64,000 nt of DNA, from contig CM075669.1 of NCBI GenBank assembly GCA_037962975.1, positions 194,378,501-194,442,500 of the forward strand. The letters are read 5' to 3'. Positions 33,801 to 45,694 of the stretch are shown here, in pieces. The position numbers were made by a program, and so were the translations under genes. How positions within the stretch are numbered: position 1 is the first letter of the stretch; every line of letters begins with the position of its first letter. The notes below the pieces were generated by a model. It saw only the letters and a program-made list of their open reading frames with translations, did no database searches and had not been told where the DNA came from. This stretch comes from Clitoria ternatea. Its lineage: Eukaryota > Streptophyta > Magnoliopsida > Fabales > Fabaceae.

Positions 33801-34680
33801 CTTCTTCACTCTTATTTCATATTTTCCCTAAATCTTAGGGTTAGGGTTTTCATTAAAACCCAACAACCATTCTAAATGTCCATCTCCTTCCAACTACACA
33901 TGCATCTCCTCTATTACTTCCTCATAAAAGCTCACATTTATGGCAACCCACCTTAGGGCTCATGCATTTATGACTTCCCCCAACAACCAACATACTTTAA
34001 ATGCTCTCCCAACCATAAAACTCATAACTAAGGGTTCATACTCTTGAGAAATGACAAGAATCTTACTTCAAGAGAAGGAATGAGAGAGTTTTCCAAGAGA
34101 GGGAAGAGCCACATGAAAATGGAGGAGTAGAGAGTCCAAGCTCCAACGATCTCTTCCAAGCTCCTTTAAGAACGGAAATAGGAGAGGAGAAGAGAGTCAC
34201 CACCCTTTTGCTTAGAGTTTTTTGAAGAGAAGTAGAAGAGGAAATGAAGAGAAGAATGGAGAAGAAGAAGAAGCAAGGTGTTTGTTAAAAGGAACCAAAA
34301 AGCTAACGGGAATAAGAAGAGAGAAATGAGTCATTTGGCTTTATTTTTAATCCCTCATTAAAGATTCATTTTTTTATGACAAATGGGATCTCTGTTTGGA
34401 CTCAATACTTTATCTAAAAATTATTTCGAATACATATTCGGATTCCTAATAATATCCTTAACAACCCTGACCAATATCACCCTAATCGGAGATACTTGGT
34501 TTGACGCCTATATTTTAATTGGGCATAAATTCAGTCTGTTTGGCTCCAATAAATTATGTGTAGTCCCCAAAATCTTAATTTAATTATTTCTAATATTTTG
34601 GAACATTAAATAACCCAAATATAATTATTTAATATTTATCTCCTTAATTAATCCTTTATTTTAAAATTTAGGGTGTTACA
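30808..34680 (-). mobile_element. Tekay-like 5' LTR, 3.87 kb
   Basis: Minus strand TGTAACACCCTAAATTTT at 34680 to GGGGTGTTACA at 30808. The plus-strand LTRs at 8745-10778 and 10895-14879 are relatives, by the shared blocks described there. It includes the dyad array at 31190-31690. The flank at 34681 is an interrupted Athila protease frame. Short open frames here (for example 32492-32800) are not conserved in the related LTRs. Confidence 0.88.
31190..31690. repeat. TCGCT-NN-AGCGA dyad array in the Tekay-like LTR
   Basis: About fifteen exact or degenerate copies in 500 bp: TTCGCTTGAGCGAA, CTCGCTTGAGCGAA, TCACTTGAGTGAGA, TTCGCCTGAGCGAA and others, irregularly spaced. It lies in the last quarter of the LTR on its own strand, near the equivalent position of the cluster in the solo LTR. 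Confidence 0.9.
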
Positions 34681-37600
34681 ATCATAGATGTGGATGATGG
34701 AAAATTGAAAGTAAGAGTTCAAGATGAGGAAGTTAACTTTGATGTTTTTGAAGCAATAAAGCATCCTACAGATAAGCAAAATTATTTCAAAATTGTTTCA
34801 AAATTGATGTGGATGATGATGTGGGATGCCAGAAACTGCTGAAGCATAACATTTGAGCTCCCTTGAAAAAGCTTTAATGTGGGTGGTAGAAGGACTTGAC
34901 AATAAAGAAGCAAAAGAAGTGGAGGAGATTCTTTGTAGTTTTGATGCAAGCAAGGAGGTACTAAGTGATACAGAATCTATAAAAAGCATTCTTTAGAAAC
35001 AAGTCACTGAGGTTCAACAACTGGAGTTGAAAGAACTACCTTCCCATTTGAAGTATGCATTTCTAGATGATAAAGGTCAAAAACCAGCTGTAATTAATAA
35101 CAGATTGCTAAAGGAGGAGAAAGATCAATTAATTCAAAATTTAAAGAAAAACAAAGGAGCAATTGGATGGAGATTGAACGACTTGAAAGGTATAAGTCTT
35201 TCCTATTGTATGCATTATATGTTCATGGAACAAGAATATAAACGCATTGCAAACTCAAAGAAGATTGAATCCAACAATAAAGGAGGTCATGAAAAAGGAA
35301 GTGAGGAAGTTGTTGGAAGCTGGGATGATCTACCCTATTTTAGACAGTGCTTGGGTAAGTCCAATACAGGTCATGCCAAAAAAGGGTGGCATTACAGTTG
35401 TAAAAAATGAAAACAATAAGTTGATTCCCACCAAAACTGTTATTGGGCGGAGAATATATATTGATTACAAGAAACTCAACCAAGCAACAAGGAAAGACCA
35501 CTTTCTATTACCTTTCATGGATCAAATGCTGGATAGGCTTACTGGACAAGCTTATTATTTCTTCCTAAATGGTTATTCAGGTTACAATCAGATAGCGGTG
35601 GCTCCAGAAGATCAAGAAAAGACAGCCTTTACTTGTCCTTTTGGTGTGTTTGCTTACAGAAAGATGCCCTTTGGACTTTGCAATGCTCCAGCCACCTTCC
35701 AAATATGTATGCTGGCAATCTTTGCTAACTTGGTGGGAAAATGCATTAAAGTTTTTATGGATAATTTTTCAGTGTTCAGAAAGTCATTTGATATATGTTT
35801 GGAAAATTTAGACACTGTGCTTCAAAGATGTATGGAAACCAACTTAGTACTGAATTAGGAGAAATGCCATTTCATGGTGACTAAAGGTATTATGTTGGGC
35901 CACATAATGTCAGGAAAAGGCATTGAGGTGGATCGTGTAAAAGTGAAAGTGATCGAGAAACTAGCTCCGCCAACCAATATCAAAGGAGTCAGAAGCTTTC
36001 TAGGACATGCAGGTTTCTACAGAGGATTTATCAAGGATTTCTTCAAGATCGCCAAACCTTTGAGTAGTCTATTGCAAAAAGATATTTCGTTTCAATTTGA
36101 TGATGCATGTTTGTCTGCTTTTAATTTATTAAAAGAAAAATTAGTTACTGCTCCTATTATAGTTGCCCCTGATTAGAAACTTGATTTTGAAATGATGTGT
36201 GATGTAAGCAACTATGCAATAAGTGTAGTCCTGGGTCAAAGAAAATCTAAAGTTTTTCATCCCATACACTATACTAGTAAGGCTTTGAATGAGGCTCAAA
36301 TTAATTATGCTACAACAAAGAAAGAGTTATTAGCAGTTGTGTATGGCCTGGAAAAATTTAGATCATATTTAATCGGTTCTCGAGTTATTGTTTTTACAGA
36401 TCATGCAGCCATTAAGTATTTCTGAACAAATCTGAGTCTAAACCAAGACTAATCAGGTGGATTCTTCTTCTTCAAGAATTCGGTTTGATTATTCGAGACA
36501 AGAAGGGAAGTGAAAATCATGTAGCAGATCATTTGTCAAGGTTGATTAATAATGAAGTCACAAAAATTCAACCTAAAGTTCAAGATGACTTTCCAGATGA
36601 AAAGCTATTATTGATTCAAAACAGACCATGGTTCGCAGACATGGCAAATTTCAAAGCTGCAAGAATGCTTCCTGAATATCTTGCATGACAGCAAACGAAA
36701 AAGTTCTTGAAAGATGGAAAACAATTTGTATGGGATGATCCGTACTAGTTTAAGCTTAGATCAGACAACATTTTTGAGGAGATGTGTATCAGATTAAGAA
36801 GCCAAGAACATCTTATGGCACTGTCATAGTTTACCTTATGGAGGATACTTCAATAGAGAAAGAACAGCAGCTAAGATTCTTCAATCAGGTTTTTATTGGC
36901 CTACTTTGTTTAACGATGCTAATATTTTTGTGTAGCATTATGATGCTTGTCAAAAGACAGGAAGCATATCAAAAAGAAATGAAATGCCATTGACCATCAT
37001 TCTAGAAGTAGAAGATTTGATTGCTAGGGAATAGACTTTGTTGGACCTCTACCCACTTCTTTTTCAAATGAATATATTCTTGTAGCAGTGGATTATGTGT
37101 CAAAGTGGGTAGAAGCAATAGCATGTGCCAAACCAGATGCCAAAACTGTAATCAAGTTCTTGAAAAAGAATATATTCAGCAGATTTGGTACGCCTCGAGT
37201 ATTAATAAGTGATGGAGGTTCTCACTTCTACAATGTCCAACTCCAAAAATGTTTTGAACACTATGGAGTTAGGCATAAAGTAACTTCTCCCTATCATCCT
37301 CAGGCTAAAGGGCAAGTAGAAGTATCCAACAGAGAAATAAAGAGAATTCTGGAGAAAACTATAGCCCAAGGTAGAAATGATTGGTCCTTGAAGTTAGATG
37401 ATGCTTTATGGGCATACAGAACTGCTTTCAAAGCACCAACAGGATTTTCACCTTTTCAGCTAGTGAATGGAAAGAGTTGCTATCTTCTATTAGAACTTGA
37501 ACACAAGGCTTACTGGGCAATGAAGTTTCTCAACTTTAATCCATAAGCTTCTACACAAGAAAGAAAGATTTAACTGGAGAAGCTGGGAGAATGGAGGTTA

Positions 37601-37912
37601 GAGGCTTATGAATCTTTGAGGATTTATAAGGAAAGGATGAAGTCCTATCATGACAAGAAAATTCTGCATAAAAGTTTCTATCCAGGCCAATCTGTATTGC
37701 TATTCAATTCAAAGTTGAAACTCTTTCCAGGGAAGTTAAAATCCAAATGGTCAGGACTCTTTGTTGTCAAAGAAGTCAAATCTCATGGAGCCATTGAATT
37801 ACAAGATCCTCAATTTGAGAGAACATGGATAGTGAATGGCCAAAGACTTAAGCCATATTTGGGAGAAGAAGTGGAGAAGCTCACCACTCTTATTCATCTA
37901 CATGAACCATAA
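34681..37912 (+). pseudogene. Athila protease-RT-RNase H-integrase remnant
   Basis: Begins in the protease C-terminus (IIDVDDGKLKVRVQDEEVNF), interrupted by the Tekay-like LTR. RT carries YIDYKKLNQATRKDHFLLPF, FLNGYSGYNQIAVAPEDQEKT and FGLCNAPATFQ, wording typical of Athila. The catalytic YxDD position reads VFMDNFSVF, so the second Asp is Asn. RNase H reads VVLGQRKSKVFHPIHYTSKALN and FTDHAAIKYF. Integrase keeps DYVSKWVEAIA, SDGGSHFYN (Asp) and YHPQAKGQVEVSNREIK (Glu). Stops and shifts occur at about 35243-35410, 35856, 36174, 36423, 36686-36780, 36991 and 37544, so nothing full length can be made. Integrase ends near 37912, followed by the stretch AGAGGCAACCCAAAATTTC usual after Athila pol. 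Gag and 5' LTR are not on this side. Confidence 0.88.
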
Positions 37913-38949
37913 GGACAACTCTTCAGGCGTTAAGCTAAGGACATTAAACAAGTGTTTTTTTAGAGGCAACCCAAAATTTCTATTTTACTATTTTAGTTTA
38001 TTTCATTTAGTTTGAATTTAATGTTTTAACTTTCTTCATGTCAGGAATGAAGCCATGACTCATCACCAAACTCAAACTTTAATATATCTAAAGAAGTCAT
38101 GCATTCAAGCTTAGAACTCAAGGGAGAAGCTTAAGTGTGAGAACAAAATTCAGAAACTGACACAATCACGCTCAGGCGTGATCCCTTAAGCTCAAGCGTG
38201 GTGATCAAATTAGCCAAGCATAAGAGACCATGCTCAAGCGTAGAAGGATAAGAAAACATTTTGTCCAAACTATGCTTAAGCGCAAGTAGCACTATCAAGC
38301 ATGGGGTCTTTTAAGGTATTAGAAGGGTACCACGCTCAAACATAAAAGACACACTCAAGCATGGAAAGGTAAAAATAATTCTGTCCATGAATTTTCTTCT
38401 TTTCAGCCTCGACCATTCTCAAGCGTAGGTTCTCATGCTCAAGCGTGAAGAATGAAAAAGGAATCAAGGGATACCACGCTCACGCGTGGTAAATCACACT
38501 CAGGCGAGTAAGAATTTAAGTGAATACGCACTTAAACCAAGCTTAAGCGTAGGAAGGAAAAGCATCAGGGGGGTGTCACGCTCAAGCGTCCCACTCCACG
38601 CTCAAGCGTGTAACTTTAAATTCAAACAGATAAAATTCCAAAGTTTTCTTTAGGGCCCGATCTCGCTCAAGCGCAACTTGCCATGCTCAAGCGTGGAGAA
38701 CTTAAGGTATCAGGGGGCATACTTGCTTAAGCGTACATAGTCACGCTTGAGTATGAATGTTAAGCTTAGTATGAAGGGGTGCACTCAAGCATAAATTCAA
38801 GCATGAGTTCAATTTTTATTCTGTATCACTCATGCTTAAGCGTGACATATCCACACTTAAGTGAATGATTTTAAAACTATAACCTGATGCTACTTATTAC
38901 CACATTAAAGGGCCATTCCCCCATTATTTCAGAATCTGAAAACTTAACT
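37913..38949 (+). mobile_element. Athila 3' untranslated region with dyad array
   Basis: Non-coding. From about 38140 to 38880 it holds about twenty exact or degenerate copies of CACGCT-NN-AGCGTG, mostly in the TCAAG orientation (CACGCTCAAGCGTG), separated by unique AT-rich sequence. It is cut at 38950 by R1 copy B, so the Athila 3' LTR is not reached. No env-like frame is visible. Confidence 0.8.
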
Positions 38950-41900
38950 TGTAACGGCCCTAGTTTTTCAGAATAGGAACCCAAGCTCTCAGAACCCCTG
39001 AGAGTATCACGCTAAGTATTTTGAGAGAATGAGGCTTAGGCTTGATTCTTAGTTCATTGTGAGAATGTAGCAAAATAAGATTTGAGAGGATATGAGCAAC
39101 AGATAGTTCAGTTAAACGGAGACGAGTGAGTAAGGGAGACTATGTGCAATGGTAAACCCTAGAGAGACTTACTAAATTACTGACGATTTATATAGAGATA
39201 AATGTGTTTGATTTAGTAATTAGATTATTGATGAAGTATTGTATTCATGAATGTATTCTGTTATTGATGTTAGAATGGATGAATTATGATATTTCTTTAA
39301 TTTTGATAGATTATAAGTGTTGATGGTCAATTACCTGATTGGGAACAGATTAAGAATAAGTAGATCCATTTAAGTATCAAGTTAGATTTAGAGGATAAAT
39401 GATTATTAGAGCCCAAGATTTCATAAAACTTAATTAAACCTCCTTAATAAAATGATCACAGAATAATACGTTATTTGGATATCAACAGATAAACAGACGT
39501 TGTTATTGAAGAGTTCAGTTAATTAATATAAAATGAAATAAATAGATAATCCTTATTTTAGTGTTTAACATTATCTGTGATAAGATTAAGATACAAATAT
39601 ATATATATATATATAATATTTTAGTTAAAGAGACTATTTAATCATTGTATCTTAATGATAAACGCCGTTCGGTTTCTCAAGAATTAAACAGTAGGGCCCT
39701 ACCTAAGGTCAAGCTCTGACCAGTTGAATTGAGACTAATGATCCACTGAGGAAACAAGTCCTCTTAGGACCGCTTCCTGAAGAATCAAGGGTAATTGACT
39801 TAGCCTGACCGGCCAAATCAAAACCCTCAACGTTTCTTACGTTTGACTGTTTATATACCTCGGGGTGTCCAATGGTGACACGGTCAGTCCCTAATAACCC
39901 GTTTCGATATTTTAGGAATGTTTCATGAAGAGCTCGAAGTTCGATTTGGTCTCTACCAACCTCATCCACGAATCATTTCATTCCTTCAGAAGCCCAATCT
40001 GTGTATTCCTGACGTTTTTGACGTAGTTTCCTCAAACGATGTTTGATTGAGGCAATTCTAGTCCCGTTAACTTCGTTTCAAAGATATCTTCAAACTCTAT
40101 TTCTGGTCCTGATCTCAAATTCCTACTCTGTCATGCTCAAATTCAAGAATTTATTAAAATCATCATAGAACCATGATTATTCACGTTTTATCTTGCGCAT
40201 GGTTCATTCGAAAACTCATAACTCTCTCGTACAACCTCCGTTTCTTGCACAATTGGTGTCAAAATCACCATAACAAAATTATATACATTTATCATGCAGA
40301 CTTTGAAAGCTAGATCGTCACAGATTGGTACAATTTTTAGAATATTTGTCAGCCCATGAGTTTCACGTCACTATGCTGATAGGCCCCAGAAAATTGCTTT
40401 ATCACCCTCTTTCGGGACTCAACTCACTTCGTAATTTTTGGTTTAGATTCGTATAGAAAATATCTACAATTATTATAAAGATAACGAAGACCAATTCTCA
40501 AAGGAGAATTAATTAAAAATTTATTTCTACAGCTCCACCTGATTCGAAGGTGATTAGAGCATCCTATTGTATTTTGATCATATCTTGGGCTACAGGTGTC
40601 GGATCGCCACAAATGATATATCAAATTAAATAGGAAAGGAAGATCTAAAAACTTCATGAAGGTCTCCAAATCAAATTCTAACTCCATAAATCCCAGAATT
40701 TAAAACACTACACCAATTCACGTTTCTCCAGCAACAGCTTTCACTAGGTGCAGTATTTTCCACATATCTCTCTCATATGGTCATGAAATTGAATGAGGCC
40801 TTCACCAAACGTTTCCTAACACATTTCTACACAATGTTAATGAAGAAACCAAAGTCTAATTCGCAGCCCATTTGGCCCAGAAAAATTATTTGTTCAAGGG
40901 ACAAAAATCCCATCACAACCCTGCACTAGTTCAGTATTTAGGCCATATCTCACTCAATTCTTGATGGATGTTTTTATGCTTTATATGAATTTAAATAGAA
41001 CAAAAATTTCTACAACTTTTATGTTCAGCCCATTCGCATATTTGGCCCATAAAGGCCACTAAATTCATGAATAAAATGACGCCTCTGAGTGTGCCACCTT
41101 GTCCTTCATGCAAAATTGGTCCAATCACTTTCTACCATCCAAGGAACACATGTTAGCTCTAGAAACTCCCTCCTCCATGCATCACCAGCCCTTGACACCT
41201 CATTAGAGAGGTGTCACCACCATATCTTCCCTCTCCACTCAGCCCACCCACCTCCCACTCTATCCAATCATAATTCATGCAACTAACATAACACCACATC
41301 ACCAAAAACCTTGCATTCATTTTCCCTTCACTCTCCCATTTTCCATTCACGGCAAAACCAGCCCACTTCCTAATCTTCTTCCCTTAATCCAATTATCAAC
41401 ATTTGCTTTCCCTTAAACCCCTAAAGACAACTCAAAAACAGCCACTCTTCTTCCATTAATTCATGACCACATCACCATTTCCTACCTCCAACCATTCAAA
41501 ATTCTTCCTCCTCCAACCTCTTCCAAGCCGTAACCACCTTCACCTAAAACAGCCACCAAACTTGCTTCTTATCACCTTCCATAATCCATTATCCTAAGCT
41601 TTATTCATCAAGCTCCACCATTCCTAGGAGCCGTGGCCATCCAAGGTCACCAAGGTGAGAAAAAAATCACGTTTTGAACTCTTGAACTTGTCGTTTTTAT
41701 TTCTTGTGCCAAAACAGTTTTTGTTTCTTAATTTTGTGGCATTTTCCTCACTATTTTGAAAGCCAAACCCATGACTCCATTGTCCCCTCTTGGTTGCATG
41801 TGTAGTTTTCCTCAAAATCGGGAATTTAGGCGACAATCGGAGGCGCCCGACGGAAGATTTCGAGTGATCGGTAAATTTTCGTAACCAATTCTCTAGACTC

Positions 41901-44492
41901 TCTAAATTCTGAAATCTTCATCGTTGTTTTCTTGATTTCCCCTTGCTGCCCATGTTTGGTGTTATGTGAAAAATTTACACATGTCGATTTCCTAAGGTAC
42001 TGGGGACGATCGGCAACGAACGGCGGGAGATTTCTAACAAATGGTGAACCTTTGGTAACAAACTCTTTCAACTTCAATTAAATCCATGGCTGTCCTACTA
42101 ATTGCCTTGCTAAACCGTGGCTGTTTTCCTCTTTCTCAACCATGCATGTTCATTTTTCTAAAGATTCGGGAGCCTAGACAACGACCGGAGTACGTTAGGA
42201 CCAATCGGCGGAATTTTTGACAAAATCTTCAAACTTCTCCTCCGGGAAGCAGCGAAACCATGAGGTAAAGGGGGTCTCCATCTCATTTGTTTGCAATCCT
42301 AGTTGTATTATGATGGTGATTATGTATTTAGGAACATACGTTGCAAGTTTCGTCGTGATCCGACGGTCGGATTTCAAATCGTAGAAATTTTCGTAACCGA
42401 CAACCCAAAACTTATGTTTTTGAAATAATTAATATTCTAAAATTATTTGGTATAACACGACGTTCGTATACCCGAAAGAATTCTCTCGCGATCGGACGTT
42501 CAAAAAGGAATTTAGGAAAAATTTAGCGTTAAGCGGGCTCGGTTTCATTCGATATGGTTGTAACTAATAAATTTCAATTGTAAGAAATTATTATGTAATT
42601 TGTAGAACACTATCCGGTAAGCCCCGCCATTAGATAGTTAATTCGTCATTAATCATTATTGAATCATTTCACAAAATATTTTGTACGATAAAAGAATCTT
42701 CGATTGTTAGTCGCAAAAAGGTTTCTAGAGTTAAAGTAAAGAAATTGAATTTTTAGAAAAGTTTCTTATGATGATATAAATCAAAATAGGAATAAAGAGA
42801 TTTAATTTAGAGAAAATTTATTTAAAGTGGTGATAAAAAGTTTGGCTCTTAAAAATGAAATTTTTAAAGTAAGTAAATAGATATACTTTGGTATTTGGAT
42901 AATTTTAATTCAAAAAAAAAGAGGGGTATGACAAATTGAAGATTTTTTTTCTCTTGGATCATATAGGGATTCTTGGAAGGAATAAAAGTAAGTAATAAGT
43001 ATTGGTAAGAAAAGAAGAAAACGTTGATGATTAACTTTAGCCGCCACTTTAGTGACTATTTTGGTGATCAATTAAGGGAAAGGAGTGATAACTTTAGAGA
43101 CTAAGGAAATGGGATAGAAGTCTTTAAAGAGAACCGGGTAATAAGAATGAATTTAGAACTAATTATTTTAGGATATTCTTTTTCGGGCAATGAATTAATA
43201 AACGAATAATTTAACCATTATGATTAAGGAAAGAATCTAAAGGAAAAGTTAGTCTAGATTAAAATGGTTAACAAATGAAGGCATGAAAGTTAGTTACACA
43301 AAATATTAGTATGATAAAAGAGAAAGTAATTAGGCTAAATATTGATTTCCTTAAATGACTAAGATACCTTGAATTAGAGAAATCCAACGTTCGTGTGTAG
43401 GTAAATTATCCCAAGAGAAAAAGGATTGAATATGGTTAGAGAAAGTGAGTCGACTAATTAAGTTATTAAGGAAGAGTTATTTAATCTAGCGAAAAACTAA
43501 GTTAAAGAAAATATTTTGATTATGTGCAAGGAATTAAGATAAGGTGAATACAAGATATATGATGAAGTAAAGTATGGAAGTAATGATTTATTTAAAAATG
43601 AAGATAAGATAATAGTTACCGAAAATAATAAAAAAAACTAACTAAGACTTTAGCAAGGAATATCAGACAGTAAAATCTAATAGACTAGTTTTACTTAATA
43701 AGTTCATAGAGAATTATAAATGGTCCTTAATTACACTTGAAAGCTTACCAAGTTGATAAGAATTTAATCAACGTACTACTAAGTGAACCCAGACAATGAG
43801 ACCTCATGAATATGTATGTGTTTGATATATGGTGTGCTAAGTGATTATATGATGGTTTATTAAGTACAATGAATGTATGTGTGTACTAGTTGTGCAAGGT
43901 GCATATGTGATGAGATGTGTGACGTTTGTGACAATATGTATATGTGATGTGACATGGTGAATAGCACTGGCATGATGCTACTGTATACTTGTTGATGTGG
44001 CATGTATGATGCAAGGATAACTAGATGAGGAATTTGTAAATAAAAGATTTGGAAAATGGTATCGGTAGAGGTCCCAGAATGAATAAAGATGAAAGTATGT
44101 AAGACTCGGATCCGAGATGAAATGTGGGCGTTGAAGCGCCAATGTACCCAAATTGTTGAGAAAGTGTAAAGCCTCACTTCATTCCTAAGTGTCGAGCACG
44201 TTACTATCATAAAGAAAATGAAAAGCCTTGGTTACACTGAGTAAAGAAAAGGACTCGACATTAGGAGTGAAGGGGAGTTATTTGGGGGACCCTACCGAGG
44301 ACCATTGGATAAACATGAATTATTGAATTGTGCATCATGAATTGGAGTTGAGGGATGTTTGAAAAATCCCCTAGAGAATACAGTGAGGGGTACACTGAAG
44401 AATCTGCCGCGCCTCAATACCCGAGGGCAGTCTAGGGAGTATAACCAGAGGCAGGAATTCCAAGTGGCATCAGATTCGCGCCCGTCGCCGGA
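38950..44492 (+). mobile_element. R1 repeat copy B, left piece
   Basis: Starts TGTAACGGCCCTAG directly in the Athila 3' UTR. It is collinear with minus-strand copy A over more than 5.5 kb (shared blocks listed there). It includes an AT-rich run near 39597, a Pro/Thr-poor region of purely non-coding character, and three degenerate units of about 180 bp with CGATCGG-type cores near 41830, 42005 and 42185. It is interrupted at 44492 by the Ogre element, with CCGGA duplicated. No coding domain was recognised. Confidence 0.7.
44488..44492. repeat. Target-site duplication CCGGA of the Ogre element (left copy)
   Basis: CCGGA at 44488-44492 before TGTGAACACC and again at 63112-63116 after GCGACA. 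Joining the flanks reproduces the uninterrupted sequence of R1 copy A (2670-2700), which confirms the insertion. Confidence 0.95.
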
Positions 44493-44989
44493 TGTGAACA
44501 CCTATTTTTGTCCGGTGATATATATTAAAAAGAAAAAAAAAGAAGAAAAAAGAGTTTTTTTGTCCTAGAGTCCGGAGTCAATGTTGACTGCATTAACCGG
44601 GGTCCTAGCACGGTTTCATGACCGGTGTTACCTCATTAGTTCTAAGCTCGTACAGCCTCAGTGGAGTATGGTATTTTACACCTCAGTTCGAAGGGAATCC
44701 GAGGTTCTTCAAGTTAAAACTGATGTGTTAATCCGTACTTGAACTTCAAGACACACCGGAGGTACACCTGCAGGAGATTCCCCAATGCTTAATATTTACC
44801 GAGGTGAAGAGAAATGTCTATAGTTGACCAATGATTTCAGACCCCGGTTATGACTTACCAGTTCTCGTTGGTGACGCGGTACAGTGCTTAGAACCCCGCC
44901 CAGTCCAGATTGCCACCCCGGATCATATTAAAAAAAATAATATTAAAAATTGTATAGTGACCGTTGGAATAGTAACCCTTCCCCATCTC

Positions 44990-44997
44990 TATAAATA
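44990..44997 (+). promoter_or_regulatory. First TATA box of the Ogre 5' LTR
   Basis: CTATAAATACCC, in a CT-rich context, 66 nt upstream of the ATG of the small LTR ORF. The identical box is at 60007-60014 in the 3' LTR. Spacing suits a promoter with a short leader for that ORF. Confidence 0.65.
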
Positions 44998-45062
44998 CCC
45001 AATCCCTCTTCATTTCCTACCACACCTCTCATTTCATCAATTCTCTTCATTTCTCTCAAGCA

Positions 45063-45197
45063 ATGGCGGATGGATGCCGAAGCCAAGAGGAAAGAATAAG
45101 GGAGGGAAGACGATGTTTTGTGACTACCTTTTTACTCCTTATAGTGTGGGTAGTAATTTATATTTATTGGATATTTTATATATTTCCATATATGTAA
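45063..45197 (+). CDS. 44-residue membrane-protein ORF inside the Ogre 5' LTR
   Basis: ATG in a strong plant context (AGCAATGGCG: purine at -3, G at +4), followed by a charged N-terminus (MADGCRSQEERIREGRR) and then a continuous hydrophobic stretch to the C-terminus (about residues 18-42, rich in Leu, Ile, Val, Tyr, Trp). This predicts one transmembrane helix with the basic end in the cytosol. A TATA box and a CT-rich leader precede it. The copy in the 3' LTR (60080-60214) differs by one base, which changes Trp to Leu, and stays open. I do not recognise the protein. It could be a chance frame, a captured host exon or a real small protein; the function is unknown. A longer overlapping frame at 44831-45229 is kept only partly in the other LTR. 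Confidence 0.45.
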   Translation: MADGCRSQEERIREGRRCFVTTFLLLIVWVVIYIYWIFYIFPYM

Positions 45198-45237
45198 TAA
45201 ATAATTTATGTTTCCATTTGTACCTTTAAATAAAAGG

Positions 45238-45557
45238 CCCAAAAAAAATCAGAAAAATAAATGGGCAAAAAAAATATAAAAAAAATAAAAAATAAAAAAA
45301 TAAAAAAATAAAAAAAATAAAAAAAATAAAAAAAATAAAAAAAAATGAAAATAAAAAATAAAAACAAATAAGAAGGGCCAAAAAAAAAAAGAAAAAGAAA
45401 AAGAGAAAAAAAAGCCCAAACAAAAAAAAACAGAAAAAAATAAAAAAAAGCCCAAAAAAAAACAAAAAAAAAGGGAAATGGGCCAAAAAAAAAATATCCA
45501 AAAGAAAGGGTAAAAAAAAAACGAAAATTAAAAAAAAAGAAAATCAAAAAAAAAGTT
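45238..45557 (+). repeat. A-rich tract in the Ogre 5' LTR
   Basis: About 320 bp of A-runs with short interruptions such as AAAT, GGGCC and AAAG. The 3' LTR copy (60247-60596) differs in run lengths, which suggests slippage. The long Phe-rich frames on the minus strand are by-products of this composition. Confidence 0.9.
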
Positions 45558-45694
45558 GACGGTGGTTTATTAGTGGTGGGCCCCGGTTTGGTTGGATAAT
45601 TGGAGAAAATTGGGGAAATTGACATCAAATTTGGACAAATTGAAAAAGTAGAAAAGTGATGTCATTTATGGAGAATCCAATGCCAATTTTCTTC

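Larger units (their letters stand above)
17793..34680 (-). mobile_element. Tekay-like Ty3/gypsy element, decayed, 3' end missing, split by a copia element
   Basis: Minus-strand order is 5' LTR (34680-30808), tRNA-iMet-type primer site, gag, protease, RT, copia insertion, RNase H, integrase. It is truncated at 17793 within the integrase C-terminus, so chromodomain and 3' LTR are absent. LTR termini are TGTAACACCC and GGGTGTTACA. The order integrase-last and the VxFIDDILVYS RT motif mark it as Ty3/gypsy. The lineage as Tekay/Del rests on LTR ends, the iMet primer site and general sequence character, since the chromodomain is lost. At least a dozen in-frame stops and about four frameshifts show it is dead. 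It sits inside an Athila element, whose protease resumes at 34681. Confidence 0.8.

Noticed and set aside
44831..45229. 132-codon ORF overlapping the small membrane ORF
   Set aside because: In the 3' LTR the frame is interrupted by an A-run length change and only the last 90 codons remain, and it crosses the first TATA box.
45206..45628. Phe-rich minus-strand ORFs over the A-rich tract (also 60223-60552)
   Set aside because: They are translations of A-runs on the other strand, in several registers, and change with run length between the two LTRs.
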